Assembly (NCBI RefSeq): GCF_036492835.1
Contig: NZ_AP025318.1
Location: forward strand, 186,001-250,000
Reading direction: 5' to 3'
DNA length: 64,000 nucleotides
Source of the DNA: Fulvitalea axinellae
GTDB taxonomy: Bacteria > Bacteroidota > Bacteroidia > Cytophagales > Cyclobacteriaceae
The first letter of the stretch is position 1; the number at the start of each line of letters is the position of its first letter. The notes under the pieces are model-generated. The model was not told where the DNA came from. It saw nothing but the letters and a program-made list of their open reading frames with translations, and did not search any database. Made by a program: the position numbers and the translations under genes. Below, piece by piece: positions 24,657 through 34,793 of this stretch.

Positions 24657-26594
24657 CTACTCCTCTTCTGTCTCTCCTTCAGGAGCCACCGCAAATACCC
24701 GGAATTCAGCTATATTGGAATACTTCTGCCAATTTGATTCCCTGTACGCCCCATTAATCTGGATTTTAACATAACGAGCCTCTTTAAACTCGGAACAATA
24801 AAATTCCTTCCAGTCGGAACTATAAGATCCAGGCCAGATATATTTGGCCACTTTTGTCCAATTCTCACTGTCCAAGCTGACAAAGACATCCATGTCAGAA
24901 ATATGGTCTTTGTACTGTGTCCTCGGCAAGTAACGGAATCCCATCACTTTAGAGGTCTGCTTCATGTCAATAGTAATGATATGCGGATAAACAAAAGAAC
25001 TGTTCTGCCAGTCCGTTTGCCAAACTGTCCCTCCGTCGTCGTCAAACATTTTGCTTTCATGGTGTTTGGCTTCCTGACGCGTATAATCGGAATGCGCACT
25101 CCAGAAAGTCGGATCAAGCTCTATACGCTCATATGCGGCAGGATTACGAATCAATTCACTGTCTAGAGCGTACCCCATATTTTTCTTAACATTCATCAGG
25201 AACTCCTCATCGCCCACAACGTTTCCGAACAACCACATATGATCATGGGGAGTGAACACAAACCCTTCATAACTTGGCAGGTTATTCCTTTTTTGGTCAT
25301 AATACCCCTGTATGATATCGACATCAGGGTAGGCTTTTTCCAACGAATCCAAGAAGAACAAATACTTTCCTATTCTCAATTCCTCCGGGTAGCCCATCTG
25401 CTGTTCTTCCGTCATGTTAACGGGATCGAACTCACGATAACGCTCATCCGCTTTGGCTTTGTCAATATAGCTTTGAACTTTGTCTCGGGCACCGCTTACG
25501 CCCAGGCGTTCCAACACTTTATAGGCGGCATACATACCAAAAGCATTATCCCCAAAGGGCTCGTTATTGGGCAAAGACCAGACACCGTGCACCAACTCCG
25601 CCAAGCGGTAGCGCATTTCTTCCTCATTTTCATAATAGGCTCCTACGGTAAGCATATTTTCTCCGAAAAGGCTACTGTTGATCCCCGTAGGCAATACATT
25701 AATCTTTACGGCTCCCTCTTTTGCTTTAGGCACTCCCGTCCAAGCTTCCATTTCAGGAGCTATTTCTCCGAACAACGTACTGATATTCTTAGCCTTCTCA
25801 AATTGGAAGTTATTAACCGAAAGCTTACTTCCATCATTTTCGATCTCAATTTCAGGAGCTATAGACGGTCTAAATTTATCTGAACTGGCAAATCCCTGTT
25901 TGTTAACGGAAATCTTGCCCAACAAATCCTGATAAAATTGGTAGTTGGCCTCAACCTTCTCGTTACCAAACAAGTCAATGCCCGACGCAAACACTTTACC
26001 TTCACCAAAATCCCTAACCGCACAGACAGGCATCCCCCCGGCCTCAAGCAACACTTCCCAGTCCCCTTCTGTCAACTCCAAGGCATAGCCATTATTAAAC
26101 GAACGAAGGTTTTTGCCTTCAAGTGATCCCGGGGTTAATTCCGATGCGTAACTAAAACCGAAACGGGAAGCCAGTTCGTTCGCCGAAGCCTTTGACTCCA
26201 TTCCGTCTCCCATACCAAATATGGCCAGCGCTCCGCCATTCTCCAATTGCGTAAAGTAGGAGAGAATGTCTTCGTCACTATATGAGTTTCCATTATCGAC
26301 ATTCACAAACACGTTTAACACACTCACCGTTGAGAGGCTTGATTTTAACCTTTCCGGTACGGCAATAGAATGCGAAACGCTCTGCTGGCTTCCAAAATCA
26401 ATAAATTCACTAAAAACGGAGCCTTCTTGGCCCATCAAGTTTGGAGTCCAGTATTGAGACAGGTCGTTCATTACGTGAACACCCGTTTTTGTTGTCACCT
26501 CAGTTTCTGGCACAACGTATATATCATCCTCTTGATCACAGGAAAAAATGGTTCCCGCCAGGATCAAGGTTCCTAGTAAAAGTCTATTCTTCAT
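24657..26594 (-). CDS. Discoidin (F5/8C) lipoprotein, M60-like layout without zinc motif
   Basis: 645 residues from ATG at 26594, with lipobox FSC (Cys19). Residues about 35-240 resemble the GATase-like N-domain found on M60-type surface peptidases (FGMGDGMES, VRDFGEGKVFASG). Residues about 245-480 form a helical domain (ELVHGVWSLPNNEPFGDNAF, MWLFGNVVGDEEF), but no HExxH zinc site is seen. Residues about 490-635 form an F5/8 type C domain (DDDGGTVWQT, DMDVFVSLDSENWTKV, EARYVKIQING), which usually binds sugars at the cell surface. It may be an inactive, binding-only relative. It is the last gene of the locus; a 222-nt spacer with a hairpin separates it from the gene before. Confidence 0.8.
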   Translation of the reverse strand: MKNRLLLGTLILAGTIFSCDQEDDIYVVPETEVTTKTGVHVMNDLSQYWTPNLMGQEGSVFSEFIDFGSQQSVSHSIAVPERLKSSLSTVSVLNVFVNVDNGNSYSDEDILSYFTQLENGGALAIFGMGDGMESKASANELASRFGFSYASELTPGSLEGKNLRSFNNGYALELTEGDWEVLLEAGGMPVCAVRDFGEGKVFASGIDLFGNEKVEANYQFYQDLLGKISVNKQGFASSDKFRPSIAPEIEIENDGSKLSVNNFQFEKAKNISTLFGEIAPEMEAWTGVPKAKEGAVKINVLPTGINSSLFGENMLTVGAYYENEEEMRYRLAELVHGVWSLPNNEPFGDNAFGMYAAYKVLERLGVSGARDKVQSYIDKAKADERYREFDPVNMTEEQQMGYPEELRIGKYLFFLDSLEKAYPDVDIIQGYYDQKRNNLPSYEGFVFTPHDHMWLFGNVVGDEEFLMNVKKNMGYALDSELIRNPAAYERIELDPTFWSAHSDYTRQEAKHHESKMFDDDGGTVWQTDWQNSSFVYPHIITIDMKQTSKVMGFRYLPRTQYKDHISDMDVFVSLDSENWTKVAKYIWPGSYSSDWKEFYCSEFKEARYVKIQINGAYRESNWQKYSNIAEFRVFAVAPEGETEEE

Positions 26595-26655
26595 ACGATT
26601 TGACTCAAAAATTCCGACAAAATTTTGAATAGATAGTTTCCGAAAAGTAGTGATA

Positions 26656-26683
26656 GCGGAAACGGAATTAGTCCCGTTTCCGC
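26656..26683. repeat. Perfect 10-bp stem-loop in the locus tail
   Basis: GCGGAAACGG (26656-26665) pairs with CCGTTTCCGC (26674-26683) with an 8-nt loop. No U tract follows on either strand, so it is more likely an mRNA stability or processing hairpin than a terminator. The arm shares GGAAACGG with the nrdB-nrdA hairpin. Confidence 0.6.
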
Positions 26684-26816
26684 AGTGAGCCAAGGTAAGC
26701 CTTTTGCTCGCCTCGCTTAGGTTTCTTTGCCTATGAACCTATTGCTACTCCGTATGTAACGCTTTATGTATTGCCAATACTAAAACCATATCACTAAGTT
26801 CCCCGGAAACGTTAGC

Positions 26817-28391
26817 CTACTTTGCGACAACCCATCCGTCGGGTCCGCCACAATCCGCTCCGCCTGACCTGTAGTGCGCACCGTCGCTGGAAGTGGGGTC
26901 ACCTATCACCACATTCTGGCCCTCAAACACGACACAAGAGCTTGTCTTCATGTTTATTACGGAGCCTCTTTTACCTGCCCTGTTGTTTTCGAATATGCAG
27001 TTTCTTATTCTGGGTTTACCCACTAATTCCAGCGCTCCAGCTTCGTCTCCAGCTTCATTGTCCTTGAATACGCACTCGTTAAAGAATGGACTGTTATCAT
27101 CCACACTGATCTTATAAGCACTGCATAGAAATACTCCTGCCCTTTTTGTAGAATAATTTCCTTCGAACAAGCACCGCGTAAATACGGCTTTATTCTTCAG
27201 CAGGTACCCTGCGGCGCCATACTGTCCTTGATTATCAAGAATATCACAATCTGTAAAGTGCGGAGAGCCCGACAGAATATAAAGTACACCTTTGCGGGCC
27301 TTTCCGTTTTTAATCACAAATCGCTCGACCTTACATTCGTCATTCAGATTCGACGCCGACATTTTGAATGTAGCCGTCCCTTCTTTTCCAGCGTCCGGAG
27401 CCAATCCCTCGGCATTAATCACAGTCTTAAGATTTTCAGGACGTTCCTCCATTGTATTTTCCGTCCCGGCAAAACCTCCATAAAGGTCCACGCCCTTTTT
27501 CAACTCAAGCTGAAACTCTTTATAATCCCCCGTGGCGGCTACCCATATCTTAACGCCTTCCTTGGCTTCGCCCATAGCTTCCCCAATGCTATTAAAAGCA
27601 GAATCCCAAGAAGCCCCCGTTCCTCCGTCAGGAGCAAGCAGGTTTACGTAAATCGTTGAGTTGGTCACAAAAGACTTAATCTCGCCTGACCCAGACGCAA
27701 ATTCGTTCTGAACCACTACATAGTAGCGGTATTCTTGGTCAGGGGCAAGGTTTTCGGCCCATGCCGTAAATACACCGCCTTCGCTAAGTATAAAGTTTCC
27801 GTCCGTATCTTTCTCTGGCGAAAAGAAGCTCTGCCTTTCGGGCGAACCTTTTGGCCAACATACTATCGTGATTTCCGGATTGTCACTTCCACCGTCACTA
27901 ATCAATTTGCCACTCAATAACGCTCGATTAAAAGTTACGGATTCGTGAGTCAAAGTCTCAGCGGAAGGCTCGCTCACGGTAGAAGATATCAAGGTGGAAA
28001 ACGAAATCGGGTCGCCGTCTTGCCGGGCATCCTGATCCTCAACGGCAAACGTATAGGCATAATCAAAGTAGGATTTCAAGTCTTCAAGGTGAACGGAAAA
28101 CTTCTCGCCGTCTAAAAATGACTTTCCTTCCTCAAGTTCAATCGAGGCTTTTTTGCGAGTGTTCATATCCCCTTGCTCCCAATAATAAAAGCTGACATCC
28201 TTTATGCCCGTCTCACCAACGTTAAGGATCTCGCCGTTCAGCGTGGCCTCGTTTTCGCCGATCTCCGTCGCCGTCAAAGTGGATACTTTCAGGCGCTCAA
28301 CCGCCGGAGGAGTCTCAAACCCCGGCTCGTCTTCGTTGCAAGCCACAAACACAGTCATTGCGGCCAACAACATAAAAAGATATTTTTTCAT
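26817..28391 (-). CDS. Lipoprotein with beta-sandwich and beta-helix domains
   Basis: 524 residues from MKKYLF at 28391, with lipobox VAC (Cys18). Residues about 35-235 hold two Ig/FN3-like strand-rich modules (ATLNGEILNVGETGIKDVSF, RALLSGKLISDGGSDN). Residues about 240-510 match a right-handed parallel beta-helix of the kind in surface polymorphic proteins (LAPDGGTGASWDSAFNSIGEA, GVDLYGGFAGTE, repeated FTDC/FTRCLFEGN turns). Such folds bind or cleave polysaccharide. No catalytic set of a known lyase is recognised. The position directly after SusD suggests a surface glycan-binding or depolymerising lipoprotein. Confidence 0.82.
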   Translation of the reverse strand: MKKYLFMLLAAMTVFVACNEDEPGFETPPAVERLKVSTLTATEIGENEATLNGEILNVGETGIKDVSFYYWEQGDMNTRKKASIELEEGKSFLDGEKFSVHLEDLKSYFDYAYTFAVEDQDARQDGDPISFSTLISSTVSEPSAETLTHESVTFNRALLSGKLISDGGSDNPEITIVCWPKGSPERQSFFSPEKDTDGNFILSEGGVFTAWAENLAPDQEYRYYVVVQNEFASGSGEIKSFVTNSTIYVNLLAPDGGTGASWDSAFNSIGEAMGEAKEGVKIWVAATGDYKEFQLELKKGVDLYGGFAGTENTMEERPENLKTVINAEGLAPDAGKEGTATFKMSASNLNDECKVERFVIKNGKARKGVLYILSGSPHFTDCDILDNQGQYGAAGYLLKNKAVFTRCLFEGNYSTKRAGVFLCSAYKISVDDNSPFFNECVFKDNEAGDEAGALELVGKPRIRNCIFENNRAGKRGSVINMKTSSCVVFEGQNVVIGDPTSSDGAHYRSGGADCGGPDGWVVAK

Positions 28392-28418
28392 AGATACCAT
28401 TTTTTAAAACGTCCTGTT

Positions 28419-29987
28419 TTACTCTTTTCCCAAAAAGTTCATATTGAAATCCAGATACCAATTATCCGGATTGATCAATTCGGTATACACTTCTTGAGCC
28501 TTGGCTTGATCCGTAAATTTTTGAGCCACGCGTTTGGCCAGCATCATCGGGTTATTCGATCGAGAGGCAAAACGCACAAGCGTATTCCATCGACGGCCCT
28601 CAAAAGCGAACTCCCGGGCGTTTTCCTCCAACAGAATTTCTTCCACCGCTTCCAGTTTATTCAGCAAATGCGGAGCGTCCTTCAGTCCCGTATATTCCAA
28701 AAGGTCAATCGATTCCAAGTTGATACGCTTACGGATACCGTCCGCCTCGGGCTGGCCCGGGATTCCGGTGTTGATTGTCGCCATGGCGTCATCGTGCAGA
28801 TTCATCCTGTTTACTGCCTCAGCGTACATCAGGTGCAAGTCAGCGGCGCGGTAGATACAAAATGGCGCTTCGCTCACAATCTCACTGCTTAGCGACATAT
28901 TATCTTTATCCATCACGTACTTGCGGACAAAGTATGACAGCTTCCCGCCGATTGTGGAAAAACCTACGGAACCTCGCTCCCTTCGAAAATCCTCATCATT
29001 GTCATGGACATCCTCCCAAGCGCTGATCGCCTGAGCCGTTGGTTTAAGCAAATAATCACCAGCTATGCCGTATAAGAAGAGCTTAGCGAATCCGTTAGAC
29101 TGTCCGCCAGTTCTCTTGAAAGGCACTATCGACACATGTTCGGCGTATGCGGCGCTAGTCTCTGTTGTTGGTACCGCATTCCATATTCTTTCCCATGAGC
29201 TTCCTCCTGTCCGGTTGCTGCACTTAAAGAAGTCCGAATCCTCTCCTCCTCCGTCGGTTACTATCGCCTCCAGGAAATACCCAGAAGCCGTGGAGTAATT
29301 TCCGGTCAAAAGGTGTAGCTCGCCCAACAAGGCGTTTCTGTTTATATTAAACCTATCCCAAGCAAAATCATCCGAATCCCCTCTCCAATGAAGTTTAGGA
29401 GCGTCTTTAACAGCTTCCATCTCTTGGACAAGCCAAGCCAAAAGTTTTGTCCGTTCGATCATTTCTGGTTCAAAACTCTCCCCATAACCTGTCAATGGAT
29501 CCAGAATAAGCGGCACTGACTTATAAGTCTGGGCTAATTGTAGGTATGTCCACGCCCTTAAGCTCTTGGCTTCAGCCAAGTACACCTCCATAATCTCTTC
29601 CGTAAAGTCGGCGTCGACAAGGGCCTTATCAACATTAGCTATGATATCGTTACATGCGAGGATCACGTCATAAAACACCCTAGGGTTCGCGTACACGTTG
29701 TTTTTCCCTATACGATGTTCGTCGATCTCGATCAGATCCCCGTTATAATTGTCGGTAACCGTAAGCAAATCCGCGCGGAGATCCCCCAACACGACGACCT
29801 CCTCTACCAAATCCTGTAATTCGGCATAAGCGCCGATCATAGCGCTACGAACCTTTTCATTGGATGTCCAATGTTTGTCTTCCTCAAGGATCGTATCCTG
29901 ATCCGGATCAAAATAATCGGAGCAAGATCCCAAGCCTAAAGAGCCCAAAAGCAAAAGGCAAATCCAGAGTCTTGTAAATGTTCTCAT
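28419..29987 (-). CDS. SusD/RagB-family lipoprotein (second pair)
   Basis: 522 residues with lipobox GSC (Cys22) and the TPR-rich SusD fold. Family features are KHWTSNEKVRSAMIGAYAELQ near the N-terminus, NDIIANVDKAL, YLAEAKSLRAWTYLQLAQTY, and the C-terminal AREFAFEGRRWNTLVRFA. SusD caps its partner SusC and captures oligomeric substrate at the outer membrane. It follows the second SusC by 68 nt. The substrate is unknown. Confidence 0.93.
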   Translation of the reverse strand: MRTFTRLWICLLLLGSLGLGSCSDYFDPDQDTILEEDKHWTSNEKVRSAMIGAYAELQDLVEEVVVLGDLRADLLTVTDNYNGDLIEIDEHRIGKNNVYANPRVFYDVILACNDIIANVDKALVDADFTEEIMEVYLAEAKSLRAWTYLQLAQTYKSVPLILDPLTGYGESFEPEMIERTKLLAWLVQEMEAVKDAPKLHWRGDSDDFAWDRFNINRNALLGELHLLTGNYSTASGYFLEAIVTDGGGEDSDFFKCSNRTGGSSWERIWNAVPTTETSAAYAEHVSIVPFKRTGGQSNGFAKLFLYGIAGDYLLKPTAQAISAWEDVHDNDEDFRRERGSVGFSTIGGKLSYFVRKYVMDKDNMSLSSEIVSEAPFCIYRAADLHLMYAEAVNRMNLHDDAMATINTGIPGQPEADGIRKRINLESIDLLEYTGLKDAPHLLNKLEAVEEILLEENAREFAFEGRRWNTLVRFASRSNNPMMLAKRVAQKFTDQAKAQEVYTELINPDNWYLDFNMNFLGKE

Positions 29988-30055
29988 ATCCGTATTGTGT
30001 TAGCACCGCCCAAGTTCAATATCAAGAGCGGTGCGATATTTCACTAAAACCTAGA

Positions 30056-33000
30056 TTAGATGCCAAGTTTGAATCCCGCCATCAAGCTACGCGTCACCGG
30101 TACGCGTCCGTAATCGGCGCCCATACCGGCTCCGCCAACAACCGCCGAAACATCAGGCGAGAATCCAAGATATTTGGTGTATGTAAACAGGTTATGCCCC
30201 GTTACATGTATATCCAGACTGCGGATTATCTTGATGTTCTTCAAAGGCACGCTATAGTTGAGGCTAATATTGCGCAGTCTTACGAAGGTTCCGTCCTCGA
30301 TCCAGCGGTCAGAAAAACGGCCGTTACCCATTGGGTCGCCATAAACCGCTTTCGGCATATCGGTAATATTTCCCTCCGCTTTCCATCTATTCTCCACCGC
30401 CGAACTCTGGTTCCGGTAAGTGTCCATAGATTCCAGATTGTTCCTTACATGGTTATAGATGTCATGCCCAGTGGCAAAATCAAACATGATATTGGCACGC
30501 AAACGTCCATAACGCAGACGTGTAACGAATGAGCCAGAAACGTCCGGATTCGGGTCTCCGATAATCTGCTTGTCGGCGGCGTTAATCACTCCGTTTCCGT
30601 CCAAATCATCGAATATCATATCACCTGCGCCGAACGGATTGCCATCTTCGTTAACCAAAGGTTTTCCTTCAAGTCCCGCCGCATTTGCCTGCTCGGTAGT
30701 GCTGAATACCCCTTTAGTTTTATGTCCGTAAAAAACGTTCACCGGCTCGCCCACTTTCATAATGCGCTCGCCTCCTTCAATCGGCGTGATTATACCTCCG
30801 TTAACCAATGACTCCTGACCAGCCGTGGCCGGCAAAGACAACAACTCGTTTTTGTAATGAGAAAGGACAAGTCCAAATTCCAACCCGAAACGATTACCCC
30901 TTATGGCTTTCACATCCAAGGCCATTTCGAGGCCCTTGTTAGAAAGGCTACCGCCGTTCCTTACATAAATGGACTCACCGTAATAAGAGGGAAGCAAACT
31001 GTACCCCAAAAGGTCATTCACCTCATTATCAAAATAGTCCAGTGATAGTTTGGCTACGCCATCAAAGACCGAAAGATCCAATCCGACATTCACGTGCGTT
31101 GTCTCTTCCCAGCGCAAATTAGGATTCGGGATACCGCCCCGAACAAGTCCGGAACCGGTATAGTAGGACGTAGACTCGTAATAAAACAGCGAGTTCACGT
31201 TACCTATATCATCGTTTCCTGAAACTCCGTAACTGGCCCTTAGCTTCAGGTCATCAATTGACTGAATTTGGGCCATAAACGGTTCCGCCGAAATCCGCCA
31301 AGCACCCGCTAGCGAATAGAACAAACCGAAGCGGTAATCCTCATCGAAACGAGAGTTCCCGTCTACGGTAGCGTTCGCCGCCAATATATATTTGTTCAGG
31401 TAAGTGTAATGAGCGGCGGCCTCAAAGCTCATCGTATTCCAAACACCACCCGAAGGACGGATATATCTCAAAGACTTATCCCCTTTACCCATTTTGACAA
31501 ACACGTCAGAAGCGGAATTGGCGTCAATCGCAAAATACTCGTCGTAATCGTTTTGCTTTCCTCTAACGCCTACACGCCCGCTAAGGTGATGCTTACGGCC
31601 GAAACTACGGTTAACATTTAGGCCTCCGGCAAAATAAGTGCTGTAATACGCCCGCTCCATATGGCCGATGACGTTACGAGCTTGCCCATCTTGCTGCGAT
31701 ACAACTCCTACATCCGGCGTAAAAGAATCTTCACTGTATTTTAGCAAGTCAAAACCCGTATTGAAATAAATATCCAAGCCTTTCGAAAGATCAATAGTAC
31801 CGTTGACACCAGCTATGGTTCTAAATGTCTCGCTATCTCCCAAAGAATTATCAATCAAAGCCTTAGGATTACTCACATTAAACATCCCGGTTTCCGCGTA
31901 ATGGGGTAAACGGTAGCCGTCCTCACTAATTTTGTAAGGACTCATCATCGGGGATTTGTACAACGAGGCTAAAATTGGATTACTCACTTCCGAGTCCCCT
32001 TGATCCCTATTAAACCCAAGACTTCTGGAAAACAGCAAAGTGGGCTTCACGGTAAGTCTCGACAGCAACTTCATCTTGGCGTTCAACCCGAAGTCAAAAC
32101 GCTCGTAACTTGTGTTCTTGATAATCCCGTCATTACTCGTGTACCCTGCGGTGGCAGCATAATTTGAGATAGCGTCACCGCCTCTTACATAAGCCGAATA
32201 GTTCTGGATAAACCCGCGTTGCTGAGTCCAGTCCTGCCAATCAGTGTCCGAAGCGTAACGGTAGTGTTCCTCCCCTTCCGCTTCTCCAACCATAAAAGGA
32301 GAGTACGTCTTGATAAATTCATAATCATGCCCTTGCCCACGCATCTGCTCTAGGGTAAGGTTTTTATGCTCCGCAGCATTAAGCAACGGCATTTTGCGAG
32401 GTTTAAACTGCACCCCAAAATTCGCCTCTACTCCCACACGGGTCTCCGTAGCTGTCGAGCTGGCGGTTTCGATAATTATAACCCCGTTTGCGCCTAATGA
32501 ACCGTACAGAGAGGCAGCACCGTCCTTAATCACGGTCACACGATCGATATTCTCCACCTTCAAGGTGGAAAGAGGGTCCAAGTCCACGCCTCCCGTCACG
32601 CTATAGTCAGCGAAGCGGTTCTCAAAAATCACCCCATCGACTACAACCAAAGGCCGGGTGTTTGCGGACAACGAGGAGATACCCCGAATATTCATATTGG
32701 AACCGTACCCCGAAGCCCCTGAACGGGCACTGCTATACATGCCCGGGACCAAACCGCTCAGGGCGTCGGACAGGGTGATATACCCTTTTCCGGAAAAATC
32801 CTCAGGCCTTAAGACTGTCGCCGCATATGGCAAATCCTTGGGTATCACATAGCCGTTTTTCCATACGGCCGGGTCCATATCCGAGACACTTGATTCGTCC
32901 AAAAGACTGACATCCAACGTAGTCCTTCCATTCAGATAAACCAATCTGGTCTTGAAGCCCACATAACTCATCTGCAAAGCCGCCAACCTAGGGTCGACTT

Positions 33001-33223
33001 CCAGAGAATATCGGCCTAAACTATCCGTCTGCGCCGTCTTGCCGGAAACTCCGTATACACTTACCTGCACATCACTCAATGGCTGTCCATTGCGGGCATC
33101 CGTCACTACACCCCGCACAGGAACTTGCCCCTGAGCGACAGATACGTGACAAAACACCAGCAAAAGCATGGACAAGCACATCGCCGTGCGCAGCGCTTTA
33201 TATTTATGCTTTATATGATCCAT
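30056..33223 (-). CDS. SusC/RagA TonB-dependent transporter (second pair)
   Basis: 1055 residues from MDHIKHK at 33223. A signal peptide (about 1-31) is followed by a carboxypeptidase-D-like domain (VPVRGVVTDARNGQPLSDV, about 33-110). The plug then shows GYITLSDALSGLVPG and the SusC signature NMNIRGISSLSANTRPLVVVDGV, with the TonB-receptor plug end ANGVIIIET. The rest is the outer-membrane barrel, ending in an aromatic-poor SLMAGFKLGI. A second N-terminal stretch (about 105-140) lacks the usual TonB-box-like region in a clear form. It forms an import unit with the downstream SusD. Confidence 0.93.
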   Translation of the reverse strand: MDHIKHKYKALRTAMCLSMLLLVFCHVSVAQGQVPVRGVVTDARNGQPLSDVQVSVYGVSGKTAQTDSLGRYSLEVDPRLAALQMSYVGFKTRLVYLNGRTTLDVSLLDESSVSDMDPAVWKNGYVIPKDLPYAATVLRPEDFSGKGYITLSDALSGLVPGMYSSARSGASGYGSNMNIRGISSLSANTRPLVVVDGVIFENRFADYSVTGGVDLDPLSTLKVENIDRVTVIKDGAASLYGSLGANGVIIIETASSTATETRVGVEANFGVQFKPRKMPLLNAAEHKNLTLEQMRGQGHDYEFIKTYSPFMVGEAEGEEHYRYASDTDWQDWTQQRGFIQNYSAYVRGGDAISNYAATAGYTSNDGIIKNTSYERFDFGLNAKMKLLSRLTVKPTLLFSRSLGFNRDQGDSEVSNPILASLYKSPMMSPYKISEDGYRLPHYAETGMFNVSNPKALIDNSLGDSETFRTIAGVNGTIDLSKGLDIYFNTGFDLLKYSEDSFTPDVGVVSQQDGQARNVIGHMERAYYSTYFAGGLNVNRSFGRKHHLSGRVGVRGKQNDYDEYFAIDANSASDVFVKMGKGDKSLRYIRPSGGVWNTMSFEAAAHYTYLNKYILAANATVDGNSRFDEDYRFGLFYSLAGAWRISAEPFMAQIQSIDDLKLRASYGVSGNDDIGNVNSLFYYESTSYYTGSGLVRGGIPNPNLRWEETTHVNVGLDLSVFDGVAKLSLDYFDNEVNDLLGYSLLPSYYGESIYVRNGGSLSNKGLEMALDVKAIRGNRFGLEFGLVLSHYKNELLSLPATAGQESLVNGGIITPIEGGERIMKVGEPVNVFYGHKTKGVFSTTEQANAAGLEGKPLVNEDGNPFGAGDMIFDDLDGNGVINAADKQIIGDPNPDVSGSFVTRLRYGRLRANIMFDFATGHDIYNHVRNNLESMDTYRNQSSAVENRWKAEGNITDMPKAVYGDPMGNGRFSDRWIEDGTFVRLRNISLNYSVPLKNIKIIRSLDIHVTGHNLFTYTKYLGFSPDVSAVVGGAGMGADYGRVPVTRSLMAGFKLGI

Positions 33224-33286
33224 ATATTTTCTTTTTAATTGGGCCAAATGCGAATACGCATGCCCAAATGCCAAAAAACAGCGTGC

Positions 33287-34765
33287 CTAATTATTGAGCA
33301 ACACGTTATATTCCGACACGGGAACAAAAGTGATTTTGTCAAAAGAAAGGCCGTATGTGCCTTCCACGCTATTGTTGGGTTCCAAGGTTGTAAAACTAAC
33401 CTCATGGTCTCCGTAAGACGATAGCTGGACATAACCGATAAAGTGGTTTCCCCAGTTGCCCCAAGGCCTATAGTCATCTGCTATTAGCTCACCGTCCACT
33501 GACACGTTCAGCACACTGGTAGAAGACGAAAGCGGACTCCACATAAGCCTGTAAGTACCGGCCATTAGGCTATCACAGGTATAAGTAACCGTGAACGGCT
33601 CGTTCGCCTCGATATCAACGGCAACGTTTTGTCCCTGATGGGTCTCGCCGAGCTCATACTCTTCAATATCGATCTCAAACTCGCCTGCTTCGCCCTCAGT
33701 ATATGTGTCTACTCCCATAAGGTTGGAGGCCAATAGACCAAGGGATTTCCACTGGTACAGATAACCGTTACTTTGTATAGTGTATGGTCCGGCGTCCTCT
33801 TCGTTGACCTCTACCAGGTAACCGCTTGTCATTACCATATAATTGTCAATGGCCTTTTCAGCTGTGGTTATATCATCCTCTTTGTACCAAACCGTCGAAG
33901 TCATGATCGCCTCAAGCACTTTGTCTTCCTTGGTAAGTCCCTTTTTGTCTTTTTCAACATAAAAGGCTTCAGGAACATTGTCCGCACTTTCATAATAGCG
34001 CTTTACTATACGGTCGAAAGAGGCCTGTATCGCATCATCGCTAAGCATAAGGCAAGAGACTGTGGAGTCCTCGTGCGAAATATCGGCCACCCCGGAAAGA
34101 AAACTGCTTTTTTCTACCCAAGCAGAATCGTAAATCGGACGCCCGAACCTGTCGGCGCCAACCTCTACGCTGTTTTCCCGGTCAAATACCAACTCAAAAC
34201 GGTTCACCCGCTCTCTGTATTTCGAATAATCGTCCCCTACTACGCCAATCTCCTCATACAGGTTCCTGATCGGCATTTGCATATTCTCCAAAACATGTAC
34301 AACACCATTGGAACAAACAATATCGGATTCAGCTAAAGAAGCGGAACGGTTAATCCTTAGACCTTCGTCGGTATAACTGAAGCGAAAGTTTTTGCCCATC
34401 AGGCTTTTCATAAAAGCGAAGCCTTTTGTCGGAACGTTTCTCTTGTACATCGGCGTATTCGCCACATGGTAGCGAATCACGTTACGGATCGAATCTTCCG
34501 AGAACCCTTCGAAAGAGGGAATATTCCCGTTACGAACAGCCATCACGGTACCTGACGCACTGTTTTTCAATGTTTCCAACAGCTCAAAACGCTCCAGTAG
34601 CGTCACAAAATCACTATATTCAGGTTTGCTGAGAATATAGTCGGCCGTGGTACCGTCATGTACGAATGGTTGTTTGTCCTCAAAATGCTCCTCGAATTCG
34701 CTGTCACACGAAGTCCAAACCGCAACGGCGAAAAAAGCGAGGATATATAAAAGTCCTTTTTTCAT
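33287..34765 (-). CDS. Fasciclin (FAS1) lipoprotein with C-terminal beta-sandwich
   Basis: 492 residues from MKKGLL at 34765, with lipobox TSC (Cys20). A first FAS1 domain spans about 38-165 and carries the H1-like YILSKPEYSDFVTLLERF and the H2-like IVCSNGVVHVLENMQMPI. A second, diverged FAS1-like region spans about 175-345. Residues 345-490 are a predicted jelly roll (AVDIEANEPFTVTYTCDSL, GNWGNHFIGYVQLSSYGDHEVSF) resembling carbohydrate-binding modules. It is anchored at the cell surface or periplasm and is probably a substrate-binding accessory. It lies 28 nt after the related FAS1 gene and 63 nt before the second SusC. Confidence 0.82.
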   Translation of the reverse strand: MKKGLLYILAFFAVAVWTSCDSEFEEHFEDKQPFVHDGTTADYILSKPEYSDFVTLLERFELLETLKNSASGTVMAVRNGNIPSFEGFSEDSIRNVIRYHVANTPMYKRNVPTKGFAFMKSLMGKNFRFSYTDEGLRINRSASLAESDIVCSNGVVHVLENMQMPIRNLYEEIGVVGDDYSKYRERVNRFELVFDRENSVEVGADRFGRPIYDSAWVEKSSFLSGVADISHEDSTVSCLMLSDDAIQASFDRIVKRYYESADNVPEAFYVEKDKKGLTKEDKVLEAIMTSTVWYKEDDITTAEKAIDNYMVMTSGYLVEVNEEDAGPYTIQSNGYLYQWKSLGLLASNLMGVDTYTEGEAGEFEIDIEEYELGETHQGQNVAVDIEANEPFTVTYTCDSLMAGTYRLMWSPLSSSTSVLNVSVDGELIADDYRPWGNWGNHFIGYVQLSSYGDHEVSFTTLEPNNSVEGTYGLSFDKITFVPVSEYNVLLNN

Positions 34766-34793
34766 ATTGATAAAATTTTCCAAATACAATCCC

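Noticed and set aside
24657-26594. Annotation as an active M60-family metallopeptidase.
   Set aside because: No HExxH motif, so only a layout resemblance is claimed.
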